Shown: positions 15,781-24,780 of the stretch, one piece after another
How the letters are laid out: every line of letters begins with the position of its first letter
Position numbering within the stretch: position 1 is the stretch's first letter
Made by a program: the position numbers and the translations under genes
The notes under the pieces: model-generated
What the model was told of the DNA's origin: nothing
The model's input: only the letters and a program-made list of their open reading frames with translations
The model's database searches: none
From: Natronococcus sp. A-GB1
Lineage (GTDB): Archaea > Halobacteriota > Halobacteria > Halobacteriales > Natrialbaceae
Direction of reading: 5' to 3'
DNA: 64,000 nt
Assembly (NCBI RefSeq): GCF_029688845.1
Contig: NZ_JARUKW010000010.1
Coordinates: 62,001 to 126,000 of the forward strand

Positions 15781-15859
15781 TCGTCGACTCCTCGCGAGAA
15801 CGACCGCTGTGGGAGTTGATCTGCCCCTTCCTCGTCGGAGCCCGTAGCGCTCGAGTCGC

Positions 15860-16024
15860 TCAGGGAACGTCGTACTCCCCGCTCTCGTACTCCGCGATCT
15901 CGATGGAGCCACAGCACGAACAGGTCCACTCGTTCGTCTCGAGCACCGTGCCGCAGTTCCGACACTCGTAGACCACGGCAGCGCTCCCCGAGAGACGCTT
16001 TTTTACTGCCGTGAAAATAGACAT
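15860..16024 (-). CDS. Small rubredoxin-like zinc-ribbon protein (54 aa)
   Basis: ATG 16024 opens a 54-residue frame. A basic leader, MSIFTAVKKRLSGSAA, is followed by the ribbon VVYECRNCGTVLE and WTCSCCGSIEIAEY, then an acidic end ESGEYDVP. Two CxxC knuckles about 15 residues apart match the zinc-ribbon microproteins common in haloarchaea. A TATA-like GAATATATG directly precedes the start. A shorter GTG start at the ribbon is possible. Function unknown. Confidence 0.72.
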   Translation of the reverse strand: MSIFTAVKKRLSGSAAVVYECRNCGTVLETNEWTCSCCGSIEIAEYESGEYDVP

Positions 16025-16122
16025 ATATTCTGATACTCAGTGGGATAGTAAACACTGCTGCTTTCAGCTGCCTGCTCCTCCGGTAGCGGTCGTTTGCCGC
16101 CGAACGCTCGTTGTCCGCCTCG

Positions 16123-17646
16123 TCAGTCGTCCTCCTCGAATCCGCCGTTTGCGGTCGGCGGCCGTTCCTCGGCGCCCGGTTCGGGCTCTTGATCCGGCTC
16201 CGTCTCGACCACGCTGTCGGTCCATGTCCCCCGGAGGAGGTACAGTCCGGCCAGGACGACGATGACGACGTTCGTCAGCGCGTCCCCGATGAAGACGCCG
16301 GTCGCGCTCATTCCCAGCGGTTCGGCGAGGCCGTAGGCCAGCAGTGGGCGGAGCACGATGAAGCCGACGATCGCGAACCCCATCGCGGTCCGGGTGCTGC
16401 CGCTTCCACGGAACGCTCCCTGTACGATGTAGAAGACGCCCAGGAAGACAAAGGAGAGCGAGACGATCCGCAGGTACTCGGCGCCGACGGCCGTTACCTC
16501 GGCCGCTCCCGAGCCGGTGATGAAGAAGCTGACGATCGGATCGGCGAGCAGGTAGACGAACCCGCTGAACAGGAGGAAACAGCCGGCGATGAGTCCGGCC
16601 GCGGCGTACACCCCGCGCTTGGCGCGGTCGACCTGCTGGGCGCCGAGGTTCTGCCCGACGACGGTTTCGACGCCTCGAGCGAGCCCGAGCGCCGGCAACA
16701 CGACCATCGACGTGACGCGGGTGCCGATGCCGTAGCCGGCGACCGCCGTCGGGCCGGCCAGCGCGACCAGCGCGGTCAGGATCGTCACGCTGAACGCCTT
16801 GGTGCTGACCTCGACGCTCGCGGGAAGGCCGATCGTCACGAGCTGTTTGACGGTCTCGAGCTCCGGTCGGAAGTCGCCAGCCGAGAGTTCGATCCCGACC
16901 CGTCCCGTGAGCAACAGCCAGATGCCGATCGCGGCCGCGAGCCCCCGCGAGAGGATCGTTGCGAACGCCGCTCCCTGGACGGCCCAGCCGTCGAATCCCG
17001 TAAGCGCGAACAGCTGTGACTCGAGCGCCTCGAGGCCGAACCAGGCGAAGACGACGTTGTCCTGAAAGCCCAGAATGAAGAAGGGGTCGATGGCGACGTT
17101 GAGCGCGACGCTGAACGTCATGAGGTACAGCGGCGTGCGCGTATCGCCCCACCCCTGCAGCAGCGACTGGAAGACGAAGAACGCGAAGATAAAGGGCATT
17201 CCGGCGAACTCCGTTCGGGTGTAGGTGCGGGCGTACTCGTACTCGAGGGTACCCGGCTCGGCGCCGACGAGCCGGAGCATCGTCGGCGTCAGCAGGAAGC
17301 CGACGATTCCGATCAGCACCGAGAGGGCGAAGACGAACGTGACGGTCTGGCCGGCGACCCTGGCGATCCGCTCGACGTTGCCGGCACCCTTGTTCTGGGC
17401 GACGAGGACGGTCCCCGCGACGTTGAAGCCGATCCCGAAGCTGATCACCAGAAAGATGATCGCCCACGAAAACGACAGCGCGGAGACGCCCGCCTGACCG
17501 AGCCGACCGACCCAGAACGTGTCGGCCAGGTTGTAGCCGACCATCAGCAGATTGGTGATGACGATCGGAACCGAGAGGACGATCAACGGCCACACCAGCT
17601 TTCCGTTGATGACGTCGACCGACCGGTCCCGTCGTTCTCGGCTCAT
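16123..17646 (-). CDS. MATE-family multidrug/cation efflux transporter
   Basis: The 507-residue protein has twelve predicted helices and the two-fold MATE repeat: LIVLSVPIVITNLLMVGYNL ADTFWVGRLG near the start, and the FNVAGTVLVAQNKGAGN loop. The matching second half is AGYGIGTRVTSMVVLPALGL with VVGQNLGAQQVDRAK. It would export cationic drugs or metabolites in exchange for Na+ or H+. A charged C-terminal tail of about 35 residues follows the last helix. It is divergent from the ABC transporter genes. Confidence 0.93.
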   Translation of the reverse strand: MSRERRDRSVDVINGKLVWPLIVLSVPIVITNLLMVGYNLADTFWVGRLGQAGVSALSFSWAIIFLVISFGIGFNVAGTVLVAQNKGAGNVERIARVAGQTVTFVFALSVLIGIVGFLLTPTMLRLVGAEPGTLEYEYARTYTRTEFAGMPFIFAFFVFQSLLQGWGDTRTPLYLMTFSVALNVAIDPFFILGFQDNVVFAWFGLEALESQLFALTGFDGWAVQGAAFATILSRGLAAAIGIWLLLTGRVGIELSAGDFRPELETVKQLVTIGLPASVEVSTKAFSVTILTALVALAGPTAVAGYGIGTRVTSMVVLPALGLARGVETVVGQNLGAQQVDRAKRGVYAAAGLIAGCFLLFSGFVYLLADPIVSFFITGSGAAEVTAVGAEYLRIVSLSFVFLGVFYIVQGAFRGSGSTRTAMGFAIVGFIVLRPLLAYGLAEPLGMSATGVFIGDALTNVVIVVLAGLYLLRGTWTDSVVETEPDQEPEPGAEERPPTANGGFEEDD

Positions 17647-17814
17647 CTACTCACCGCTCCGGGGCGAGGGGCCGAAACGCTTTCTCCTTCGCCGTGATCG
17701 TTCGATCGGCGACGCGGACTCGCCCGGGTCGGCCGAACGGATGTTGCGGGTGAGCTCCGACCCGGATCGCGGCGGAGGCCTCGAGTTTTTGTAGCTTCGC
17801 TGCCTCTACGGCGT

Positions 17815-18969
17815 GTGACAGTGCGCGAGGGCGACCGGTTCGCGGGTCGGCAGAACGAAGGCGCGGGAACTGGCGAGACGGCCGCTGAACCCCTTCTTGA
17901 ACGCTCGGCCGAACGGTCCGGCTCAAGCGCTGAGCCGATCGACCGCGTCGGCGACGACGCCGACGGACCGCTACCGGCGCGTCGTCCTCCGGCCGTCTCC
18001 GTCGACGGGCTGTGCAAGCGGTTCGGCGAGGGAGCGGGGGCGATCACGGCCGTCGACGACGTCACGCTCGAGATCGAGACCGGATCGATCGTCGGACTGC
18101 TGGGGCCGAACGGCGCCGGAAAGACGACGCTGATCAAGTCGATCCTCGGAATGGTGTTTCCCGACGAAGGGACGGTCCGGATCTGCGGGATCGACGTCTA
18201 CGACCGTCCTCGCGAGGCGTACGCGTTCGTCGACGCGATGCTCGAGGGCGCGCGAAACGACTACTGGCGGCTGACCGTCAGGGAGAACCTGCGCTATTTC
18301 ACCACGATCAGCGGCGTCGATCCGGACTCGGTGCGGGGCCGACACGAGCGGCTGCTCGCCCAGTTGGGGCTCGCCGAGAAGGCGGACGTCCCCGTCCGCG
18401 ACCTCTCCCGGGGGATGAAACAGAAGGTGTCGCTGGCGACCGTCCTCGCGGGGGGAGCGGAGGTGATCTTCCTCGACGAGCCGACGCTGGGACTGGACGT
18501 CGAGAGCTCGCGCACCCTCCAGCGGGAGCTGCGGCGTCTCGTCGAGGAGGAGGGGCTCACCGTCGTCCTCAGCAGCCACGACATGGACGTCGTCGAGACG
18601 GTCTGTGACCGGGTCCTCGTCGTCTCGAACGGACGGATCATCGCGGACGACACCGTCGACGCGCTGCTTCGCGGAACGGACCGTCATCGTATTCGGATCT
18701 CGAGTCCCGATCTCGTCGGCTCGATCGTCTCGGAGCTGCGAAATCGGTTCGCCGTGATCGAGGTCGAAGCGTTCGATACTGGCGGACGAATCGACGTCAC
18801 GACGGACAGCGACGGGCTGTACGAACTGATGGCCCGGCTCCGGGCTGCCGGGGTGACCCTCGAGCGGGTGCGAACCGTCGAGCCGGACCTCGAGGACGTG
18901 TTCGTCGAGCTGACGAGCGCGGAGGGTGAGGAGCGGACCATGCGGGGACTCGAGGGGGGCGACCGATGA
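17815..18969 (+). CDS. ABC-2-type exporter ATP-binding protein
   Basis: The 384-residue ATPase has Walker A GLLGPNGAGKTT (about 94-105), signature LSRGMKQKVSLA, Walker B VIFLDEPTLGLD and the H-loop VVLSSHDMDVVE. The C-terminal 100 residues form the DrrA-like extension typical of ABC-2 exporters. The first 58 residues after GTG 17815 are low-complexity and unlike the family, so the true start might be later, though no better ATG or GTG is obvious. Its stop overlaps the permease start by 4 bp (ATGA), indicating translational coupling. Confidence 0.92.
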   Translation: MTVREGDRFAGRQNEGAGTGETAAEPLLERSAERSGSSAEPIDRVGDDADGPLPARRPPAVSVDGLCKRFGEGAGAITAVDDVTLEIETGSIVGLLGPNGAGKTTLIKSILGMVFPDEGTVRICGIDVYDRPREAYAFVDAMLEGARNDYWRLTVRENLRYFTTISGVDPDSVRGRHERLLAQLGLAEKADVPVRDLSRGMKQKVSLATVLAGGAEVIFLDEPTLGLDVESSRTLQRELRRLVEEEGLTVVLSSHDMDVVETVCDRVLVVSNGRIIADDTVDALLRGTDRHRIRISSPDLVGSIVSELRNRFAVIEVEAFDTGGRIDVTTDSDGLYELMARLRAAGVTLERVRTVEPDLEDVFVELTSAEGEERTMRGLEGGDR

Positions 18970-19778
18970 CGGCCCGGGAAGCCGCTGTGGCCGAGACGTC
19001 GCGGAAGGCGGGCTACCGCCACCTGGCTCGAGCCGTCCTCTACCGGGAGTTCCTGCTCTTCGTCCGCTACCCCGCCAACGCGGTCGGGGGGATCGTCGTC
19101 GCGCTGTTTTTCTTCGGCGTCCTCTTCTACGGCGGCCAGATGGTCGCCGGACAGGCGCTCACCGACTCGATCGAGGGGATCGTCGTCGGCTACTTCCTGT
19201 GGACGCTCTCGGTCGGCGCCTACTCCTCGATCTCGAACGACATCGGAAGCGAGGTCCAGTGGGGAACCCTCGAGCGCCACGTGATGACGCCGTTCGGGTT
19301 CGCGCCCGTTGCGCTGTTGAAGGGCGTCGCGAAGATCGTTCGGACCTTCCTCACCTCGACGGTGATCCTGGCCGTGATGATCGTCATCACTGGAACGACG
19401 CTCGAGCTGAACCTCCTGACGATCGTCGTCGTCGCGACGCTCACGATCGTCTCGGTGCTCGGTCTCGGCCTCGCTGCGGGTGGGGTCACCGTGCTCTACA
19501 AACAGATCGGCAACTGGCTCAACCTCCTCCAGTTCGGGTTCATCGTGTTGATCTCCGCACCCGCGTTCGACCTCGGCTGGATGCGGCTCCTCCCGCTCGC
19601 TCACGGCAGCGCCCTCCTCCAGCGCGCGATGGTCGACGGGATCCGGCTCTGGGAGTTCTCGCCGATCGACGTGGGGCTCCTCGTCGGGGTCGCGGTCGGC
19701 TACCTAGTTCTGGGGTACGTCGTGTTCCAGTACGCGACCCGTCGAGCGAGACGGCTCGGCGTCCTCGGCGACTACTAA
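18966..19778 (+). CDS. ABC-2-type exporter permease
   Basis: The 270-residue membrane protein has about six helices, including AVGGIVVALFFFGVLFYGGQ and GLLVGVAVGYLVLGYVVFQY. The conserved WGTLERHVMTPFGFAPVALL loop is characteristic of ABC-2/NodJ-type permeases. It overlaps the ATPase gene by 4 bp, and the two surely form one exporter. The substrate (lipid, drug or bacteriocin-like compound) cannot be told from sequence. Confidence 0.92.
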   Translation: MTAREAAVAETSRKAGYRHLARAVLYREFLLFVRYPANAVGGIVVALFFFGVLFYGGQMVAGQALTDSIEGIVVGYFLWTLSVGAYSSISNDIGSEVQWGTLERHVMTPFGFAPVALLKGVAKIVRTFLTSTVILAVMIVITGTTLELNLLTIVVVATLTIVSVLGLGLAAGGVTVLYKQIGNWLNLLQFGFIVLISAPAFDLGWMRLLPLAHGSALLQRAMVDGIRLWEFSPIDVGLLVGVAVGYLVLGYVVFQYATRRARRLGVLGDY

Positions 19779-19782
19779 GATC

Positions 19783-20025
19783 ATGAGTCACGACAGAATC
19801 CGCGCGCGGAAACCGACGACCGACGTCGATCGATGGACCGTCGGCACCGTCGAGCGAACCGGCAATCGGGACGGAAACGCCGTCGAGGTGCAACGTGACG
19901 AGGGCGACTCGGTCGAGTTCCTCGCCACGTCCGCTCTCGGGAAGCTGGTCGAGAAGCGACTGGAACTCGAGGACGGCGAGTCGCCGGTCGGCGCTCGAGT
20001 CTGGTACCGAAAACACGGCGGGTGA
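19783..20025 (+). CDS. Small conserved haloarchaeal protein (80 aa), unknown function
   Basis: ATG 19783 follows the permease stop by 4 bp, so it is likely the third gene of the ABC operon. The 80-residue product has a basic start, MSHDRIRARKPTTDVDRWTV, then a beta-type core (GTVERTGNRDGNAVEVQRDE, SVEFLATSALGKLVEKRLEL) and ends RVWYRKHGG. No membrane segment or known motif. It may be only incidentally linked to export. Confidence 0.72.
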   Translation: MSHDRIRARKPTTDVDRWTVGTVERTGNRDGNAVEVQRDEGDSVEFLATSALGKLVEKRLELEDGESPVGARVWYRKHGG

Positions 20026-20045
20026 CGCGTTCGGACGAGCGAGCG

Positions 20046-21035
20046 CTACTCCGTCGTCGGGACGCCGAGCTGGTCCTCGAACGCCCCTCGAACCGCCTCG
20101 AGGTCGTCGAACGCCGACAGCGCCAGCCCGAGCTTGATCCGGGCTTTCCAGGGCGGTAGGTCGCCGGCCGGGATCGTCCCGTGCTCGCGAACGGTTCGGC
20201 TGCCGCCCGGGCCGCCGTACCGAGCGCTCACCGCGCCGTCGAAACACCGCGTCGCGACGACGATTGGGACGCCCGCCTCGACAGCATCCTCGACGGCGTC
20301 GCCGATCGCGGGTGTCGTGTTCCCGATGCCGCTCGCCGCCAGGACGAGGCCGTCGACGCCAGCCTCGACGGCGCGCTCGAGCTGGCGGGCGTCGACGGCC
20401 AGCCCGCTGGGGATCATCTCGACTCGATCCGTCAGCTCGGTCGTGGGCAGCGAGACCGACTCGCTTCGGGGGTCGCGGCGCAGCGAGATTCCGTCGGCCG
20501 TGAGCTCCGCGACCGGTCCCGAGTCGGGCGAGGCGTACGCCTCCGGGCGACCGGCTCGTGCCTTCGTCACCCACCTGGCCGCGTGGACGAGGTTGCCGAA
20601 CGCGATGTACGCCCCGTCGGTGAACCGCTCGTCGGCCGCGGTGCGGACCGCCTGCAGGAGGTTCGCTGGGCCGTCGGCGCCCGCCATATCGGCAGGTCGC
20701 TGCGCGCCGGTGAAGACGACTGGGACGTCGGCGTCGCTCACCAGATCGAGGTAGTACGACGACTCCTCCATCGTGTCGGTGCCGTGAGTGACGACGACGC
20801 CGTCGACGCCGTCCTCGTCGGCCTGTTCGACCGCGCGGACCAGCGACGCGACGTTCGACGCGGAGAGATGGAAACTGAGTTCGTCGCAGACGGATTCGAT
20901 CTCGAGGGTCGCGACGTCCTCGAGTTCGGGGACGGCCGCGACGAGGTCGTCGCCGTCCTTCGAGGGCGTGGCGCCGCCGTCGCCGTCAGTCGATGCGATT
21001 GTTCCGCCGGTGCTCAGGACGCGGACACGTGGCAT
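20046..21035 (-). CDS. L-asparaginase
   Basis: The 329-residue enzyme carries both asparaginase threonine motifs: STGGTIAST near residue 10 (nucleophilic Thr) and VVTHGTDTMEESSYYLDLV near 82 (Thr-Asp-Lys triad region). The substrate-loop residues follow in VFTGAQRPADMAGADGPANL. It hydrolyses L-asparagine to aspartate and ammonia. It lacks the extra N-terminal domain of GatD, so the Glu-tRNA amidotransferase alternative is unlikely. No signal peptide, so cytosolic. It is convergent with the ABC operon. Confidence 0.92.
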   Translation of the reverse strand: MPRVRVLSTGGTIASTDGDGGATPSKDGDDLVAAVPELEDVATLEIESVCDELSFHLSASNVASLVRAVEQADEDGVDGVVVTHGTDTMEESSYYLDLVSDADVPVVFTGAQRPADMAGADGPANLLQAVRTAADERFTDGAYIAFGNLVHAARWVTKARAGRPEAYASPDSGPVAELTADGISLRRDPRSESVSLPTTELTDRVEMIPSGLAVDARQLERAVEAGVDGLVLAASGIGNTTPAIGDAVEDAVEAGVPIVVATRCFDGAVSARYGGPGGSRTVREHGTIPAGDLPPWKARIKLGLALSAFDDLEAVRGAFEDQLGVPTTE

Positions 21036-21083
21036 ACGAGGGTGTCTCGCCCGGAGCTACTTTGCTTGTCGCCCGCTGAGAGT

Positions 21084-21614
21084 TCAAAAGAACTTGTTGA
21101 ACAGTCGCTTCCACGAGCGGTACTGCCGTCGCGCCGACTTGATCTCGTCGACGGCTTCCGCGAGCTCGCCACCGGCGGTTTTCCCCCGCTCCTCGGGCGG
21201 GATCGCGGTCGGCGCGACCGCATCCCTGTTGTGAACCGCGGTGTGACACGCCTCGCACACGGTGATCAGATTCGAGAGTTCGTGGATCCCCCCGCGGGAC
21301 TTCGGGACGATGTGGTGGGCGTGGAGTTCGACGTCGCCGTGGGGGCCGCCGCGGCGCCGACAGTTGGCACACTGGTAGTCGTCGCGCCGGTAGACCTCCT
21401 GTCGGCGCCGATCCCAGTCGTCGGGGTAGTCCCGCGTGGACTGTTTGCTCACCGCCTCGAGCGAGCACTCCTCGTCGGCACCGGCCGGCGCGACGCCGCT
21501 CTCGAGTTCCTCGTCGGCCGAGACGCCGTCGTACTCCAGATCCTCCCCGTCGGGGCCGCGGATCGAGATGTCGATCCCCAGTTCCTCGAGGTCGTCGTCG
21601 GGTTGTTCACTCAT
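21084..21614 (-). CDS. HNH endonuclease domain protein
   Basis: The 176-residue protein has an HNH nuclease domain at about 65-130: RRQEVYRRDDYQCANCRRRG, then VELHAHHIVPKSRGGIHELS and NLITVCEACHTAVHNRD. The catalytic His-His pair (HAHHI), the Asn and the structural zinc cysteines (CANC and CEAC) are all present. An acidic N-terminus and a basic C-terminal helix (SARRQYRSWKRLFNKFF) flank the domain. Stand-alone HNH genes of this type are common in haloarchaea; a role in DNA repair or restriction is possible but unproven. Confidence 0.9.
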   Translation of the reverse strand: MSEQPDDDLEELGIDISIRGPDGEDLEYDGVSADEELESGVAPAGADEECSLEAVSKQSTRDYPDDWDRRRQEVYRRDDYQCANCRRRGGPHGDVELHAHHIVPKSRGGIHELSNLITVCEACHTAVHNRDAVAPTAIPPEERGKTAGGELAEAVDEIKSARRQYRSWKRLFNKFF

Positions 21615-21708
21615 TGGATCGGCGTACTCTCACGTTCAGTGTCGGAACGTCTTTGTGATTACGGTCCGAAGCGCAGACAAGCCCTAAACAGCGAAAGTAG
21701 AGTTGTAT

Positions 21709-22944
21709 TTAGTTGGAGAGGTCGGAAATCGTCTCAGTTCGGGTCGGATTTGGCTCGATCTCGCAGGGGTAGGCAGTCAGGTTCTCGTAGCCGTCGGCCG
21801 TCACGACGATGAGGTCCTCGAGTCGCACCCCGCCACGGTCCGGGTCGTACACTCCCGGTTCGACGGTGACGACGTGGCCGGCCTCGAGCGGATCCTCGCT
21901 CGAGAGCGACGGCGCCTCGTGGAGGCTGACGCCGACGCCGTGGCCGGTGCCGTGGTACATGCCGACGTCGACGTCGCCGGACTCGAACCCGTACTCGGCG
22001 AGCGTCCGGGTCGCCGCCTCGTGGACGTCGGCCGCGCGCATCCCGGCCCCGCCGCGGAGCGCGTCGAACGCCGCGTCCTGGGCTTCGCCGACCGCCTCGT
22101 AGGCCCGTCGCTCCCACTCGCCGACGTCACCGACGACGAAGGTCCGCGTGAGATCGGCGTAGTACCCCTGTGGACCTCGCGGGGAGAGGTCAAGCAGCAC
22201 CGTCTCGTCCGGGCTGATACGACCCTCGCCGGTGAAATGGAGGTCCGCGCAGGTTTCCCCGGCACCGATCACCGTGTTTCCCGCGTCACGAACTCCCGAT
22301 CTCGCCAGGGTCGCGTTCACCTCGCGGCGCAGCCGCTCCGTGGTAAGGGGATCGCCGCGCCAGCGGAGTTCGCCGTGCCCGTCGTCCTCGGTGGTCTCGG
22401 GGGTCGCCGCCGCGAGCACCGCCTCCGCCCTGGCCATCCCCTGCTGAGCCGCCCGCTGGACGAATGCGTGTCGGTCCCGCTCGGCGCTCGTCTTGCGCGC
22501 CCGACCGAGGTCGATCGGCTCGAGTACGACCTCGCCGACGGCGTCAGCGAGAGACCGCGTCGCTCCGGCGGGTATCGAGGGGAGGGCGAGCACGCGCACG
22601 TCCTCGAGCGGTGATGCCAGTCGGTCGTCGAGCACCTCGAGCGCCCGTCCGGCCGCGCTCGAGGCCGAGGACTCGCCGGCCGGGGCGACCGTTTCCGGAA
22701 ACTCCCGCTCGGCCTGTTCGGCGAACAGCCGGGGCGCACACAGCACGGCGCGCCCGGCGACGTGGACGAACGCGTAGTCCCGATCCGGCCCGTCAAAGCG
22801 GGTCAGGTACCGCAGGTTGTCATCGAACCGGTCTCCGACGTGGACGAAGGCGTCCGCTCCGGCGGCTGCGGTTGCGTCAGCCAGCCGCTCGAACGCTGCC
22901 TTTCCGTCCCGGTTCGGCTCCGCCGACGAACGATCTCGGCTCAC
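21709..22944 (-). CDS. M24-family metallopeptidase (Xaa-Pro aminopeptidase-like)
   Basis: The 411-residue protein has a creatinase/prolidase N-domain followed by a pita-bread M24 domain. All five metal ligands are visible: Asp in [10 protein letters not shown], Asp in [13 protein letters not shown], His in [14 protein letters not shown], Glu in [10 protein letters not shown] and Glu in [16 protein letters not shown]. This favours a true peptidase rather than a creatinase-type enzyme. Its start overlaps the stop of the MaoC gene by 4 bp, so both are translated from one mRNA, MaoC first. Confidence 0.92.
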   Translation of the reverse strand: MSRDRSSAEPNRDGKAAFERLADATAAAGADAFVHVGDRFDDNLRYLTRFDGPDRDYAFVHVAGRAVLCAPRLFAEQAEREFPETVAPAGESSASSAAGRALEVLDDRLASPLEDVRVLALPSIPAGATRSLADAVGEVVLEPIDLGRARKTSAERDRHAFVQRAAQQGMARAEAVLAAATPETTEDDGHGELRWRGDPLTTERLRREVNATLARSGVRDAGNTVIGAGETCADLHFTGEGRISPDETVLLDLSPRGPQGYYADLTRTFVVGDVGEWERRAYEAVGEAQDAAFDALRGGAGMRAADVHEAATRTLAEYGFESGDVDVGMYHGTGHGVGVSLHEAPSLSSEDPLEAGHVVTVEPGVYDPDRGGVRLEDLIVVTADGYENLTAYPCEIEPNPTRTETISDLSN

Positions 22945-23519
22945 GCGTCCTCCGGTTGGGTGCCGATCCCCTCGGGCCAGCCGGGCGGCTGCGCGGCGGA
23001 CGGGTCGGCGTGCCCCCGTTTGAGCACCATCGGCGTCCGTTCGAGCGACAGCACCTTCGTTCCGTTCTGGTTGTACGCCCGAAGCTCGGTCGTGACGATC
23101 CCGACGTGGTCCCGGGAGTCGCTCTCGCGTTTCTCGAGCACCTCGCTCTCGGCGAAGATCGTATCGCCGTGGTAGACGGGTGCGTGGTGACGGATCCGAT
23201 CGTACCCGAGATTGGCGGTCGCGTTCACCGAGACGTCGAGTACACTCATCCCGACGGCGAGAGCGATGACGAACGTCCCGTCGACGAGCCGCTCGTCGAA
23301 CTCGGTCCCGGCGGCGTACGCCTCGTTGAAGTGCATCGGGTTGAGGTTCATCGTCACGTTGGTGAACCAGACGTTGTCGGTCTCGGTGACGGTACGGCCG
23401 AAGGGGTGTTTGTAGACGTCGCCGACCGCGAAGTCCTCGTAGTAGCGGCCGTGCCAGCCGGCGACCACGCGTCGTTCCGGTTCGGGGGTCCCGTCCTGTG
23501 TGTCGGTGTCGTCGGTCAT
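22941..23519 (-). CDS. MaoC-family (hot-dog) enoyl-CoA hydratase
   Basis: The 192-residue hot-dog fold protein reads YYEDFAVGDVYKHPFGRTVT, then ETDNVWFTNVTMNLNPMHFN, containing the hydratase-2 catalytic Asp/His region (NPMHFNEAYA). The second half is HHAPVYHGDTIFAESEVLEK. MaoC proteins hydrate trans-2-enoyl-CoA or related thioesters such as mesaconyl-CoA; the single domain is too short to be the mesaconyl-CoA hydratase fusion. ATG 23519 is chosen since upstream sequence is not conserved. It overlaps the M24 gene by 4 bp. Confidence 0.9.
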   Translation of the reverse strand: MTDDTDTQDGTPEPERRVVAGWHGRYYEDFAVGDVYKHPFGRTVTETDNVWFTNVTMNLNPMHFNEAYAAGTEFDERLVDGTFVIALAVGMSVLDVSVNATANLGYDRIRHHAPVYHGDTIFAESEVLEKRESDSRDHVGIVTTELRAYNQNGTKVLSLERTPMVLKRGHADPSAAQPPGWPEGIGTQPEDA

Positions 23520-24055
23520 TCTCCGTGTCGAGGCTCGGCCGTGGACGTGTTGTAACTCCCGGAAAGCGGCCGTGAAGCTGGCCCCGACCGGCCAGCAGCG
23601 GAAAGTGTCTCGAGACAGTCGTCGGGTCACGAGCGTCTCGAAACCGCTATGAGTAGATAATACTAGCAATAGCTATTATTCAACTAATACCGTAACAACT
23701 GTATTATACCGTCGCTTGCTCACACATGCAGTGGTATCGACCCTGCACCCATGCACCCAGTCTTCCCCTCGGGGAAGTCTTTCTGTGGCCGTTCCCAGGT
23801 GACTAGTTGGCTGGCCTCGAGGACCGCCGTTAGCTTCGTCAGACGACTCGAGTTGCCGGTATCGGCGAATTGGAGCCGTAATACTGTGGGTTTTCCCTCG
23901 CGATCCGCTCGAGGTATCTCGACTCGCCGATGCTCGTTGTCGAGTACTTTCCTGAAAGTACAAATTGTAGCTTATAAACTCGGCTGAATCCTTTCCGGAA
24001 TTCGCCGAATCAGTTTTCGTAACACCCTAGTATAAGGAGAAAAATATCCAAACCA
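23520..24055. other. 536-bp divergent intergenic region (MaoC / Lrp) with a 10-bp palindrome
   Basis: No gene is supported. AT-rich DNA at 23650-23710 contains the perfect palindrome AATAGCTATT (23668-23677), a possible operator for the leftward MaoC gene. A second AT-rich block at 24020-24050 (CTAGTATAAGGAG) is the promoter of the Lrp gene. Confidence 0.5.
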
Positions 24056-24520
24056 ATGACCTACGAACATCTGGACACCGATCTGGTGAACGAACTGCTC
24101 GGGAACGGCCGCGCCAGCCTCCGGAGCCTCGCCGAAGAGCTCGACGTCTCCGTTACGACGGTCTCGAACCATCTCTCCGACCTCGAGGACGAGGGCGTCA
24201 TCGAGGGCTATACGCCGATCGTCGACTACGACGCCGCCGGCTACGACGTGACCGCAGTGATGCAGCTCAAAGCCGAGGGGAGCGCGCTCGCGGAGATCAC
24301 GGAGACGCTCCGGGACCACCAGCAGATGATGTCCGTCTACGAGGTCACCGGGGACTACGACATCGTCGCGATCGGGAAGTTCAAGGATACCGACGACATG
24401 AACGATCAGATCAAGGCGCTCGTTACGGACCCGGATATCAAACAGTCGAACACCAGCATCGTGCTCAACAAGGTCGCCGAGAACGAGCAGTTCGAACTCG
24501 AGGCGGACCGCGAGGACTGA
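24056..24520 (+). CDS. Lrp/AsnC-family transcriptional regulator
   Basis: The 154-residue protein has an N-terminal HTH ([35 protein letters not shown]) and a C-terminal RAM ligand domain ([40 protein letters not shown]). GDYDIV is the usual effector-site strand. It probably forms dimers or octamers that bind an amino acid. The promoter CTAGTATAAG lies about 30 bp upstream. No biosynthetic target is adjacent, so it may act in trans or autoregulate. Confidence 0.93.
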   Translation: MTYEHLDTDLVNELLGNGRASLRSLAEELDVSVTTVSNHLSDLEDEGVIEGYTPIVDYDAAGYDVTAVMQLKAEGSALAEITETLRDHQQMMSVYEVTGDYDIVAIGKFKDTDDMNDQIKALVTDPDIKQSNTSIVLNKVAENEQFELEADRED

Positions 24521-24780
24521 TTCGCCCTCCTCATCGACACCAGTCTCGAAGCGGCGAACGGAAGGCGGCTGCGTGGATCTCCTTCCTGTCGTCGCTCTTC
24601 CTCGCCGTCGGAGTCATGCACGGTGAAACGGTGGCGAGAGCGCCGCCGGATCGAGAACCGCTCCCCGTGTGGGTGTCTCGATGGAAACGGTTCGAGCGCG
24701 ACGGAAGCGACTCGAGGCGTCGATCCCGCAGGAGCAGATCGCGGTCGCCAGGACTCCGCAGAGACCTCCCGCTGTTATCG

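Noticed and set aside
20181-21812. A plus-strand 543-codon frame across asparaginase and HNH genes
   Set aside because: It is antisense to two well-defined genes and its composition is Arg/Asp shadow-like, without motifs.
22464-23555. A plus-strand frame opposite the M24 and MaoC genes
   Set aside because: Both minus-strand genes have complete active sites and a 4-bp overlap; the plus frame has none.
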